Assembly (NCBI GenBank): GCA_037176905.1
Contig: JBBBWG010026912.1
Coordinates: forward strand, 2,257 to 42,176
DNA: 39,920 nt
Direction of reading: 5' to 3'
Source: Azolla pinnata
Taxonomy: Eukaryota > Streptophyta > Polypodiopsida > Salviniales > Salviniaceae
Position 1 is the stretch's first letter. The number at the start of each line of letters is the position of its first letter. Below, one piece after another: positions 1 to 10,596 of the stretch. The position numbers and the translations under genes were made by a program. Under the pieces are notes generated by a model, which had not been told where the DNA came from, ran no database searches, and worked only from the letters and a program-made list of their open reading frames with translations.

Positions 1-446
1 TGTCAGTGTGTAACCTCACCTTTAATCCTCACACATTGTAATATGTGTATGCATATGCATATTTGTACATGTACGTGAATGTGCATGCTTTTGGACATGC
101 ATGTGCATGTGCAGATGTGTATGCATTTGTGCTTGTGATTGATCCCTGTTGTACGAAAGTAGGTGTTGTATGTATATATGTGCTGGAGAGAGCTAATGCT
201 TTTTCATGTTTATCCTTTCATTGCTCAACATATGTATAAACTTTTGGATTCATGCATAAGCTTTGCATACTTGGTTCAAATCACATCCAAATATCATAAT
301 GTAATTTGCTTGCCCAGAATTCTGTAGTCATAGTCGAAAAAACTTCAAAGCTTATTGTGTGAAACCAGAGTCCAAACTTGGTTGCGACATTTACTTCTAC
401 ATTCCACTCTAATGTTAATGTTTGTGATGAATTTGTTTTTGAGCAG
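1..446 (+). other. Probable intron upstream of the Plus-3/GYF exons
   Basis: No coding exon is recognisable here. The stretch is AT-rich and contains a GCATGT/ATGTGC microsatellite around 80-120, whose open frame is only low-complexity Tyr/Met/Ala/Cys. It ends with a usable splice acceptor (TTTTTGAGCAG) at 446, directly before the first recognisable Plus-3 exon. It is most simply the last part of an intron of a gene that starts outside the window. Confidence 0.5.
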
Positions 447-1664
447 AAAATGATTGATTTCAACGATTCAACTACTATGGAATTTTTGTTTAAGGAGTTC
501 TGGACCTTTATGAAACATAAATATGGATTCAAGCCACCACACTTTTTTGGTGATTCTCATGTATTAAAGCTTGTAGCTGACCCTCATCCAACAGTCATGA
601 ATTCATTGCAAAAGGAAGTTACTACAGTTGATGAATTGCAATGGTTCTCACGGTCACAACTTCTTGAGATTCTTGATGATCCATTCAAATTTACAGCCGC
701 TGTCGTGGGTGCCTTTGTGAGAGTTAGGGTCATGAACAAAGAGGGGACTTCGCACCATCGACTGGTTCAGATAACAGGTTAGATGAGAAATTTTGTTCTT
801 TGCTGTACATCTTCTGTCAGGTTTTTGTAATTTTGGACTAGTGTTGCAAACATTTCCTTATACTTGCTGTGTGCCTATGAAGGGACTGTGCTGCAATCTG
901 ATTACTATGAAGTTGGGAAGAAAAAAACTAATATATTAATCGAAGTCTTGAATGTGAATAGGCGGGAGAGGATCAAGATAAACCTTGTTTCAGACCGCTT
1001 GTCCACAGAGGTTTAGCTCCCTTTCATTGCTTATGATTTCCTGATAATGTCATATGCAGGTAGTAACATAATGGGAAAGAGGTTGTGCATATATCATCGT
1101 GGATAGGAATCATTGTGCATATATCATTGCCTATGAATACCTTGTATAGTGGTAATGCAGGAATGTGTTGCAAAAGCTAAAGGCGATGTTTGGCATTCAA
1201 AAGGAGGTAGGAAAGAATCAGTCATCAATGAAACTCACAACAGTGATCCAAATGCATTGGAAAGAATGAAACAAAAATCAACCATTAATGGAATTCATGG
1301 TAACTCAATCAAAGGAAGTATTGGCAAAGAGTTTGTCTCAGCAAGAAGTAAGCAGGGTAAAAGAGAGAGAATTGCAAATTTATGCTGTGGGCAGCAGGAG
1401 ATTCATGGAAATTATGAAAAGGACTTGCAAACTTTCAAGAACAAGAAAGCCAGAATGACCAACAGTATAGGACTTCACGATACTGATCCAGGAGCATCTG
1501 AATGGTATTACAGGGATATGAAAGATGAACAACATGGCCCATTCTCCATGAAGCAGTTGAGAAATTGGAGTAAGAGGGGCATATTTCCAGAGAATTTTAG
1601 AATATGGCGGTGTGCAGGGTCACCTATCCTTCTCACTGAAGCTTTGGTTTTGTGGCCTTCCTAG
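447..1664 (+). CDS. Plus-3 and GYF domain protein, 3' part (NERD / CCCH zinc-finger 19/44-like)
   Basis: Three exons join in frame: 447-777, 883-1010 and 1161-1664 (TAG). The first two encode a Plus-3 domain: SRSQLLEILDDPFKF, then VVGAFVRVRV and HHRLVQITG, continuing with YYEVGKKKTNILIEVLNV. The last exon ends in a GYF domain (EWYYRDMKDEQHGPFSMKQL, W of NWSKRGIFP, IWRCAG). In plants the Plus-3 plus GYF combination is typical of the NERD family (SWIB, Plus-3, GYF, CCCH), nuclear proteins that link histone binding to small-RNA silencing; the assignment here is by that domain pair. Oddities: the second half of Plus-3 (the helical EEC..LRR part) stops after LSTEECV and is replaced by a basic Lys/Ser linker, and TAG follows the GYF fold within a few residues, with no downstream CCCH finger. 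This could be a short paralogue or a decaying copy. SWIB/PHD exons, if any, lie to the left of the window. Domain calls are firm, gene integrity is not. Confidence 0.72.
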
Positions 1665-2531
1665 TTTGGTCACACTCTTAACCACTTTTTGTGACCAATT
1701 TTTTGCGTAAGCGTTAATGAGTGGTAGACAAAGCTACACTCAAGATGAGATGAAACTACTGGAAGTGCAACCATCTCTATCTATAGATAGTTGTGGTTAA
1801 ATGTGTATCTGCAGCAATAAGGTGACAAAATCTGTCCGAATACTTTCGAAATTCTCTGAACAGTTTGAGCAGCTCAGATTTTTGAATGCTACTTATGATC
1901 GCTATAAGCTTAGAATGATACGGTTCTCCAGTGGCGACTCAAAACTATGCCAGCGTGTTTTTCAACCTCGTTCAATTTTGGTATGATCCTGTTCAATTTA
2001 CATGTATTCTGTGTATGTAAATAGATATATTTGCATCACCAGTATGGTCCCTACGGTGAATCTAATGAAAGCGTCCAATTATGCATATGTATATACCATC
2101 GTATATGAATTATTTTAGTTGCCCTAAGACCATACCATAATATTCAAAACACATCAATGCATTATCAAATCAACACCGTTTTGTCACTAGCTAATCTTCC
2201 ATACCTTTCCTCGTCAGTGGATCATTTCTGGATCTATGTGATCATGCATGGAACTTCTTGAGTATGATTATGCAACCAATCACAACGTGCATTTTGCACA
2301 GCACCTCGTGAAGTGACAATATATTAGGCTGATTGGATTTCCCTAATGCTATGTATGCATTCTCTCCTTAGGATTGGGAAAGCAAAAGATATTTGTTTAG
2401 GCCATGTTTTCTTTTCATCTTTTCTGAAGCTTTCTGCTGCGCCACAGATTCCAGCTTGAAGAGGGACACAATTTTTTGAAAGGATTCTTTTGGAGGTCTG
2501 TTTGGCCCAAGTTGGCGCAAACCACAAGCAT

Positions 2532-2745
2532 TCCAAGGTGAACTAACCAGTAAGGATAACTATGAATAGAGCTATACTATCAAAAGTGAAATATTGTAGT
2601 ATCTTTCTGTAAATCTATATAATTATCCATAAAGCGTGCCAAGGTGAACAAACCGTTTAAGCATAACCATGAACAGATGTAACTATGAAAAGTGAATTTT
2701 TGTGCTATTTTCAATTAAAGCTATATAGTCATCATAAGACATGCG
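2532..2745. repeat. Diverged tandem duplication, 107-bp unit
   Basis: Two head-to-tail copies start at 2532 and 2639 with CCAAGGTGAAC. Both then carry AACC, ATAACYATGAAYAGA, a shared AAAGTGAA block, AAAGCTATATA or AAATCTATATA, and end near CATAARRCRTG. A weak third start (GCAAAGGTCAAC) follows near 2762. The copies differ at perhaps a quarter of positions, so the duplication is old. Confidence 0.7.
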
Positions 2746-4276
2746 TGATCTATACTTTGGTGCAAAGGTCAACTCTATGAATGCGTGAAGGATAAGTGAC
2801 AAGGTATGTATGTTGATGATGGGTTGTGAACTTGGATGTGAACTTTTTTCGGTTTTGAATGGTTTGTTGTTAAGTGGATTTGTGGCGTGATATATTTTGT
2901 GAATATTCATGGAGAAAGGCTTGAATGGATATCATGTGGGCCTGTGAAGTCTTAGTCAGGCTTCTCATTATTCATCTTAAGTTTTTATCAGCTGCTCTTC
3001 TAATGCTTTTGCGGGGATTAGATTTTGTGCGTATTTTAACATGCCTACAATGCAAATATCGTATCTGGGGCATTAGAATGCATTTTCTGAAGCTCACTGC
3101 CGAAGATCCAATTCCTTTTGTGCAGTGTTTAGCCCTACTGTCATTTCTTGTTACTTTGTTGAACAGCTGAAGTGGGTTCCCAGCTCACGAGAAGGCACAA
3201 ACTGGTGATGAAGTGCGCAAATCTTCATAACGCCCAAGGTAATGAGAAAATGCTATGTGTTTTTCTTCGACGAGCATTTTGTTTTAGTATATGATCAAGT
3301 TAACCGTTTCTGCAAATTGTTGGAATACCGTAAGCAAAGAATCAGCTAGATGCGCTTAGATGCTCCCCGTGGGCATTCGATAAGAATCAGCTACTCTTTT
3401 ACAGGGAAAAAGACGACATATTAGTGTAGAATCGGATTTGCGAATGTGATGGGTAAGTCATTATGTGATTGAATACAATCAAATACAAATTTGAATATAT
3501 ATTTGGATGGGGGCAATGTCTACTTTTGCAAGGCACACCATACCATGCCTTCCAAAGGAAAGGGAATTGTTTTAGTTTCTTCCTTTCCTACCATTTTATT
3601 GATAGAAGGCAGAGTTTAAGTACTTTACTCTTCCAAGTTTTCCCAAAACATTCCCTAAAAATTTTGGCTTTTTGATTTTTGCCAGGCTAAATTGTTTGGG
3701 AAAGGCCGAGCAACTTGCAGAAGGCTGGGGATGAGAAAAAGACAGTGATTTGGATTGAAAATCGCGATCATAATTTAAACATCGATCGGAACTTGGTCAA
3801 GTTTCTAGATTCGACAAGCCATGTCAGGTGTCTCTCGATCCTACAGAATCGCGCCCATCTCAAGCTTATGTAGATCATGCGTCTTTGTTTGTGCGAGACT
3901 CAAGCCTGCGTTGACAAATCACAAGCTTTCTGTTAGTGGTCGTAAATGCAGCTGGAGCATGGCTTGTATGAGTCGTGCGCAGTTTCCTCTCACAATATGT
4001 TTATGGACTTGGGGCCGCTTATGGACCCAACATTGAACTTCAGTCATCTTGGTCGATTGGGTTTAGCATGGTGCATTAGGGCCCATAAATGTTGTAATAA
4101 TAATGTTAACCGCTGGAATCGGCAACTAATTGATTAGGGTAACCCTATACTAGCTGAAATCGATTCGCCAAACACTAAGAATAATTGGTTAATGATCGGG
4201 TTTAGTCCCTTGAAGATTGAGGCGCATTTGTGTCTATTCAACTTTTTGCCAATTTCACGAATGTTATAGAGGGCAC

Positions 4277-4720
4277 TTCTCAACGAACTGGGGAAAGCCG
4301 AATGATCCACGGTGGAGATGTAAGGCACCGTGATTCTTCCATTTCTCCTCTTTGTTGACGGCTTCATGAAGCCTTTCATCGAGCTAGAGAAAGTTGAATA
4401 ATCCAGAACGCTTTGTTGCGACAAGAAGGCTTCCATTCTGCTCCCACCCATGAATGGATTCCTGAATCAAAGAACTTTGTCGATGCTCTACAGAATGCCG
4501 AATGATCCTTGGTGCTCTGCCATTACACTTCCATTATACTTCCCCCCATCAACGAGCTTATGGATTTTTAGAGAACACAATTGAGATGAGCTACAGAAGA
4601 TTCAACAATGATCAAAAGTTAGAACAGCCTCACACACATACACAGACACACACATTGCATTCTCTAGCTCATTCTTGCATTCTCTTTCAATGAGCTAAAG
4701 AATGTGGAATGATAGAACAT
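4277..4720. repeat. Five degenerate units spaced about 100 bp
   Basis: A shared core resembling RAYGAGCTAYAGAAWG followed by GAATGATCC recurs at about 4277, 4377, 4480, 4583 and 4688, spacing 98-105 bp. Between cores a CTTCCATT-like block recurs in three units. The array lies 160-600 bp upstream of the histidinol dehydrogenase start codon. It is strongly diverged and was recognised by eye; the function, if any, is unknown. Confidence 0.55.
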
Positions 4721-4877
4721 GTCCTTTGATTGTTTGGGAAGAAAAATTGGGGGCTATTTTGATAGTAAACTAACAATTGAAGAGTGTGTGTTGGGGGCAT
4801 TTGTGACAATTTTGCTCCCATTTTTTGCATCTGCATCTTTTTTGAAGGAAAGAAACTGTGAGATAGAGAAAAGAGAA

Positions 4878-7800
4878 ATGGGTTCTCTGTTCTTCTGTGG
4901 AGGGAGCAGAGTCTCGTTTTCTGAAGCTCTGGAGCTCCGTCAGCTTCATCTGAGCAGAACCCATTTCATTCCTAGAAGTTCCTCCTTCCCTATTCGCTCC
5001 ACACGCATGTCTCTTGCAGGTAGAAAATTAAGCAATGTTCTTCTTCATCACCTTTCTTAGTCTATGTATGTGTATGGATGTTGTATGTATACATACGTAT
5101 GGTTGTATGTATGGTTGTATGCATACGTACATATGTATGTATGTATGGTTATATGTGTGTATCAATTCTATGTTTCTTTTAGATTAATATCTCAGTCATA
5201 TTTTACCCCTTTGTCATTCATTGTTTCAGTTAATTTTCATTTGCCTGAACTTTTTCAATAGTTGCATTATTCATTCTCAATTTTTGTCTGCTCAGATTCA
5301 CCAAATAACAATTTATTTATATTTAGTACTCTGCATATTTATTCCTCGATTTTAGACAAACACATACTTTAGAATGGAGGGCCAAAGATCTAGGCCTAGT
5401 ATGGGGGTGCATCCAACTTAGTTGTGTGTGTATATATTTATTTGTAAATTCTGAGTTGGCTAATGATTTAGAATGGAGAACTAAATATCTAGCATTAGTA
5501 ACAGGGCTAAAATAGTTCTAGTGATATTAGTATATATCTATATATCTGCAGGTCTATCTATTTATTTATCTATTTGCGTATGTATGTGTGCTTATGTTCT
5601 AAATTATACAATGTATAGTACTTTGGAGAGAGATTAATGCCTTACAATTCAATTTGAAGTTCATGTAATTTTCCAGCTGGATTAACCTTGTATACACAAG
5701 CACTTCCTAACAGTGCTGCATAATGTTTAAATCCATCCTCTACCTTATTTTTCTGTATTAGTTTTATTTGGATTTTATCTAATTTCTGGAGGTAAATGCA
5801 GTTAGCTCAGTTGATGTTCTGAAGACCTATAGGCTGTCTAATCTCAATGATGCCCAGCTGAAAAGCCTCCGTGATCGTCCACGGATTGATTTCTCTTCAA
5901 TATTCAAAACAGTTAATTTCTTTCAGATTCTATTATTTTTTTCTGATATCAAACTGTTCCTCAATATGTCTCAATGTTTTATTCTCTTTTATTCTGTTGT
6001 TCAGGTAGGGCCTATCGTGGAGGATGTCCGCAGTCGTGGTGATTCAGCAGTCAAAGAGTGAGTATATTTACAAGTTCATCCTTGTTTATGCATGACCTAC
6101 ATACATCGATGCATTTTATGATGTATAACATTTGATTTAAGCATCGCACATGCAAAAGGAATTAACTTTACCAGGTATTCCTGATAGTTATACCATAAAA
6201 TTTGATGGAGTTCATTTGGAGAGTGTACTAGAACTAGTAGAAGACCTACCGGATCCTGAGGTATTGATTCACATTCTCAGTTTTCTTTGATGTATTATAT
6301 CTTATCATTTTAAACATGTTGTAAGATTTCCATGCAAGTGTTGTATGAAAGATTTGATGAGTTGTAAAGGAGCCATTTCATACTGTGTTTTATTGATTCG
6401 AGACATGCTTGCAATATTTTTATCCTATTCCTAACAAATTTCTTGATGAAAATTCATTTGAAAAGCTTGATGCAGATGTAAAGTCAGCATTTGATGTTGC
6501 TTATGGAAACATATATGCGTTTCATGCTGCACAAAACAGGACGCATGAACTTGAAGTTGAAAACATGCCAGTATGTCTCTTCTTTCTGTATCTGCTTTGA
6601 TATTGATCAAATTCATAACATGTGAAGTAACATAGCTGTTCGCAACAGAATAGATGGATTAATATACATGTTTGTGAGGGAGAGGACAGAGAACAAGTTA
6701 GAAGCCCCAAAAAATAAATAAGTCCATAAAATGAAATGCAGGAAGATTGCAAGATGTGAAGGGCCCGATGTGAATGAATTAACTACAAAATTTTGAGTGA
6801 CTTTCATGTAACTCAGGTGTAAGTGTACATTGGAGTTTGAGGGTTCTAGCAGTCAATGGAAGTATAAGAATAATAACTGAAAACCCTCTAATGTTTGCTC
6901 AATACAAACCATGGTTGTTCTGTGTATGTGTATTTTACACTTAGATATCTATAATCACTCAGGAAGGGTACCTTGATGTGGTGCAAAAAGTTTCATACTT
7001 CAACTTATTTCGTGTATTAGTTAAAAACTCAAAGAACAATCATGATATTATCGAAAAATGTATCATATTATTTTTCAATGGATGCCTTAAGTCATAGGCA
7101 CAAAATATACCATTGTTATCCTTGTTGAAACAAGGATTCTCCATATTTGTCAGGAATGAAGAGAACTTCCTAATCAGACACTTTTCTTGATAAGTATTAT
7201 CAGGAATTGTACATCCATACAGCCATCAGAACACTTTTAAATCTCATTCTTGACTTCAATTGCTTTGTTGATGAGGTCCAAAATCACAAGCCAATTTGGT
7301 TATATGTCTCCATTCTTATTTTATTTAAGAACTAGAAGTATTGAAAGCAAGTTATTTATTTTTTACATATTTAATAAATAAAGAAAATTTTAGCTGATGC
7401 TCTTCAAAAGCTCAAATTAGGACGCACTATATATGTATTATTGTGACTGTACCATTCCTAAATTATGTTTCTCAATCTTGATACAAATCAATATCTATGG
7501 ACATGCTTATTTTGTACTTCAGTGCAGATATGCAGTTACGATTTGTAGATCAATGGTTTGATGTCTCCAAAACTATCATTTTTTTTTTGTTCTATAGGGA
7601 GTGAAATGTAGAAGAGTTGCACGAGCTATTAATGCCGTAGGTTTGTACGTACCTGGTGGAACAGCGATTTTACCATCAACTGCCTTGATGCTTGCAGTGG
7701 TATATTCTAGTTATCAGATGATTTTGAGAAGTATTGCAGACAAACCATGAGAGGTTCTGAACTCTCTCTTCATGTATCATATAGCCTGCCCAAATTGCTG

Positions 7801-9465
7801 GTTGTAAGACAATTGTAATGGCAACACCACCAAGAAGAGATGGGTCTATCTGTCCTGTAAGTTTTGAAGAAGCTTCAGGTGTGATTTTAACACTGCTTTT
7901 TCTCAACTGTTTGCACTTCGGATGCTGAGTTTCTAAATCAATTCCATTTTAGGAAGTGCTATATTGTGCGAAGAAGGCAGGGGTTACATTTATTCTAAAA
8001 GCAGGAGGAGCACAGGTGGTTGTCACCTTTATTTCAGGAGCTACTTTAAATACCATAAGTTTTTTCATTTATATACTTCTGTCGGATTTCCAGGCTGTTG
8101 CTGCTATGGCGTGGGGAACTGAAAGCTGCCCCAAGGTTTGATCTGATTCATGTAGTTTTGGTCTTATGCATTTATAATGGCACATTGACAAACAAACAAC
8201 AGCGCTCTGATTTTCATTGTTAACTCATTGATAGGTTGACAAAATTTTTGGCCCAGGAAATCAGTATGTGACAGCTGCAAAGATGCTATTACAGGTTTGT
8301 GTGTTTCAATTTGTCATGATTAAGTATGGGGGTTGTGCATGAGTACATTCTCGTTGCTAATACTAACAAAGCATTTTCGTGTCTTTTGACTTTAAAGAAC
8401 AATTTTCAGCTACTTTATTATTGTAAATTCTGTTGAACAGAACAGTGAGGCCATGATCTCTATAGATATGCCAGCTGGTCCTTCTGAAGTTTTAGTTATA
8501 GCTGACAAATCTTCCAATGCACGTCATGTGGCAGCTGATCTACTTTCACAGGTATGAAATCTGAGTCACGGCTGCAAAAGCTCTCTTCATTCCTTGTGAT
8601 GTAGACTTTGGGTTATGTATATGCCAATGCTTTCTTTTAGGCTGAACATGGGCCTGATAGTCAAGTAGTGCTTGTTGCTGTTGGAGAGATGGACTTGGCT
8701 TCAATTGAGCACGAGCTGAAGAGGCAGTGTGACGAGCTGCCACGGCGTGATATTGCTGCCAAAGCCCTTGCTCATAGCTATACTCTTATTGCCTCTAATA
8801 TGAAGGAGGTATGCTGACTCAATTACTAAATTGATATCAGCCCAAAAAGATAATTAACTGACATTGATTTTGGGTTCAGGCCTGCGCATTCTCCAATGCA
8901 TATGCCCCAGAGCATTTGATCATCAATGTTGATGATGCAGAGAAGTGGCTACCTCACATTGAAAATGCTGGTAAGCCATACAAAGGGAACCTGTACCTTC
9001 TGTTGAATCACAAATTTGGTTATATAACTGGTCACACAGAAGGTTGGAACTATGGTTGATCTATGAAAAGTTTATCCAAATTATAGCAATTAGTTTTTGT
9101 CTGATTGTTCTCAAGTAAGAAAACAACTGAAGCTAAATTTATGTGTTAATGAATCGATTAACTGCAGCTGACTTTAGTTGATAACAAATCGGGGGACTGT
9201 TTGGAATTCAGGTTCAGTTTTCTTAGGGAAGTGGACACCTGAAAGTGTTGGAGATTATGCCAGTGGCACTAATCATGTTCTGCCGACATATGGCTATGCC
9301 CGAATGTATGGTGGTGTTTCGCTCGACTCTTTCGTGAAGCACATGACTGTGCAATCTTTGACCTTGGAAGGGCTACAAGCTCTTGGTCCTTCTGTTGCTA
9401 AGATGGCTGAAGTTGAAGGGCTCGATGCTCACAAGCGGGCTGTAACCTTGAGGCTGCAAGATTAG
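4878..9465 (+). CDS. HDH: Histidinol dehydrogenase, plastid (HDH / HISN8)
   Basis: The enzyme catalyses the last two steps of histidine synthesis, L-histidinol to L-histidine with two NAD+, in the plastid. The 14 exons are 4878-5019, 5802-5911, 6006-6058, 6188-6260, 6466-6570, 7598-7699, 7785-7856, 7953-8015, 8094-8135, 8235-8294, 8441-8551, 8641-8808, 8880-8970 and 9212-9465, giving 481 aa with every phase consistent. Residues 1-45 are Ser/Arg-rich like a transit peptide; the mature fold begins at [11 protein letters not shown]. By analogy with E. coli HisD, the zinc ligands are Gln311 and His314 ([10 protein letters not shown]), Asp412 ([12 protein letters not shown]) and His471 (GLDAHKRAV), and the catalytic pair is Glu378-His379 (APEHLII). 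[10 protein letters not shown] and [12 protein letters not shown] are also intact. Start chosen as the first ATG opening the transit peptide. The acceptor at 6465 is weak. Nothing suggests inactivation. Confidence 0.95.
5064..5160. repeat. TATG/CATA microsatellite in HDH intron 1
   Basis: This is imperfect ATGT, TATG and GTATGTATGG simple sequence inside the 782-bp first intron of the histidinol dehydrogenase gene. Reading frames through it are only Tyr/Val/Met low complexity. The rest of that intron (to 5801) is AT-rich and holds nothing else I can name. Confidence 0.75.
6571..7597 (+). other. Large HDH intron (1,027 bp), no gene inside
   Basis: This intron separates the exon ending EVENMP from the exon starting GVKCRRVAR. 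It is AT-rich with a T9 tract before the acceptor TTTGTTCTATAG. Small ORFs on the minus strand at 6431-6807 are low in information and match no family I know. It is larger than the other introns of this gene, but no transposon signature was seen. Confidence 0.7.
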
Positions 9466-10596
9466 GTGTAAATCAAATCAAATCAAATCAACTACGAGAA
9501 GAATGCTTCTACGTATGGTGCTTTTTATTTGAACTTTGGCCGGAAAAAGACCCATCAAGTAATGTGGTTTTAAACTATGGTCAGTTTTCCGGTTGTATTA
9601 GACTTAATTGCGGCTTAAACTTTGTCTGCAGCATTTTACGAATTCCATACTAAATGATTCTAAACAGAGCGACGCATCTTGTTTATAAGCACTATTTTAT
9701 GGGATTGAGTCTGGCTTTATTTGCATCACCTTTTTCTTTTTTAACTGTTGTGATTCTGAGGTGATGAAATCGATCTCATACTTGAAAGTGCATTTGCATG
9801 ATTCCAGATAATTCAGATTATAGAAGAAGATTACTAGCATTTGTTGGTCATTCAAATACGTCGTCCCAAAGAACACATAGAATGATCTAATGAAGATCAC
9901 CAGTATCTGCTAGGTCATTAAAATGCCTCGAATGAGTATTTAAACCTCTAGGTCACAGATGGTCATTTATGTATAAAGTATTCCTCACATTCTATCTCTA
10001 TTTGGCAGATGGTAATCTATGTATAAAGCATTCCTCACATTCTATCTCCATTTGCAATTACTTTTTAATCTCACAAGATAGAAGAATAGATTTTCATCAT
10101 CAAAACAAGGTGAAGAATGCCATCTACATGTGTATGCGTGCAGGTGAAATCTACCAATCAACTATTCACAATGCTGAAAAGATCCAAATTTCATTAACTG
10201 TGAGTTACATCCATAATTAACGAAAGGTCTCCATTGTCACCTGGACTTCTCACAATATAATTGTATATGTATCTACTTGAACAATGAAAGTCTTGATAAG
10301 AATGTAACTGCAGTCTCACTTGTCATTTGGACAAATGACAGTCACTATGCTTTTAGCCTTTGTGATACGGGAAAGCACAAAAGCAATGAAATCAGTCACA
10401 CATAGTCTTTATATGCATTGAATTGCAACCCAAAATGAATGACAAAGTTCAGCATCTCAACATGCTGCAGAAATACATGTTGATGAATTGATTGACAATA
10501 TCAACTCTTCTGTTATTTACATGATTCGGATAGTAGCAATGTCAAGATTTGTCACTTAGCAGGCAATCACAATGTTGTAATTGATAAATTTCCACC
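9466..10596. other. Convergent intergenic region between HDH and ERV1
   Basis: This 1.1 kb stretch separates the 3' ends of two convergent genes. It should contain both 3' UTRs. An AAATCAAATCAAATCAA short repeat follows the HDH stop codon, and a 50-bp tandem duplication lies at 9957-10056. No coding potential or RNA gene was recognised. Confidence 0.7.
9957..10056. repeat. 50-bp tandem duplication
   Basis: Two near-identical head-to-tail copies begin AGATGGT at 9957 and 10007. They share TATGTATAAAG then ATTCCTCACATTCTATCTC. Only a handful of substitutions separate them, so this is a fairly recent duplication in the gap between the HDH and ERV1 3' ends. Confidence 0.85.

Larger units (their letters stand above)
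1665..4877. other. Intergenic region, no gene seen
   Basis: This 3.2 kb stretch between the GYF gene stop and the histidinol dehydrogenase start has only short ORFs with no family resemblance. Its recognisable structure is two sets of old tandem repeats (listed separately). The 3' UTR of the left gene and the promoter of the right gene must lie here but are not marked by any clear signal. The last 150 bases should include the histidinol dehydrogenase 5' UTR. Confidence 0.6.

Noticed and set aside
45-239. Plus-strand frame at the window start as a coding exon
   Set aside because: It is mostly ATGTAT/GCATGT microsatellite read as Tyr/Val/Met/Ala; nothing links it to the Plus-3 exon that follows.
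2925-3170. Hydrophobic plus-strand frame of 81 codons
   Set aside because: Leucine-rich from T-rich DNA, no start context, no family resemblance and no splice partners.
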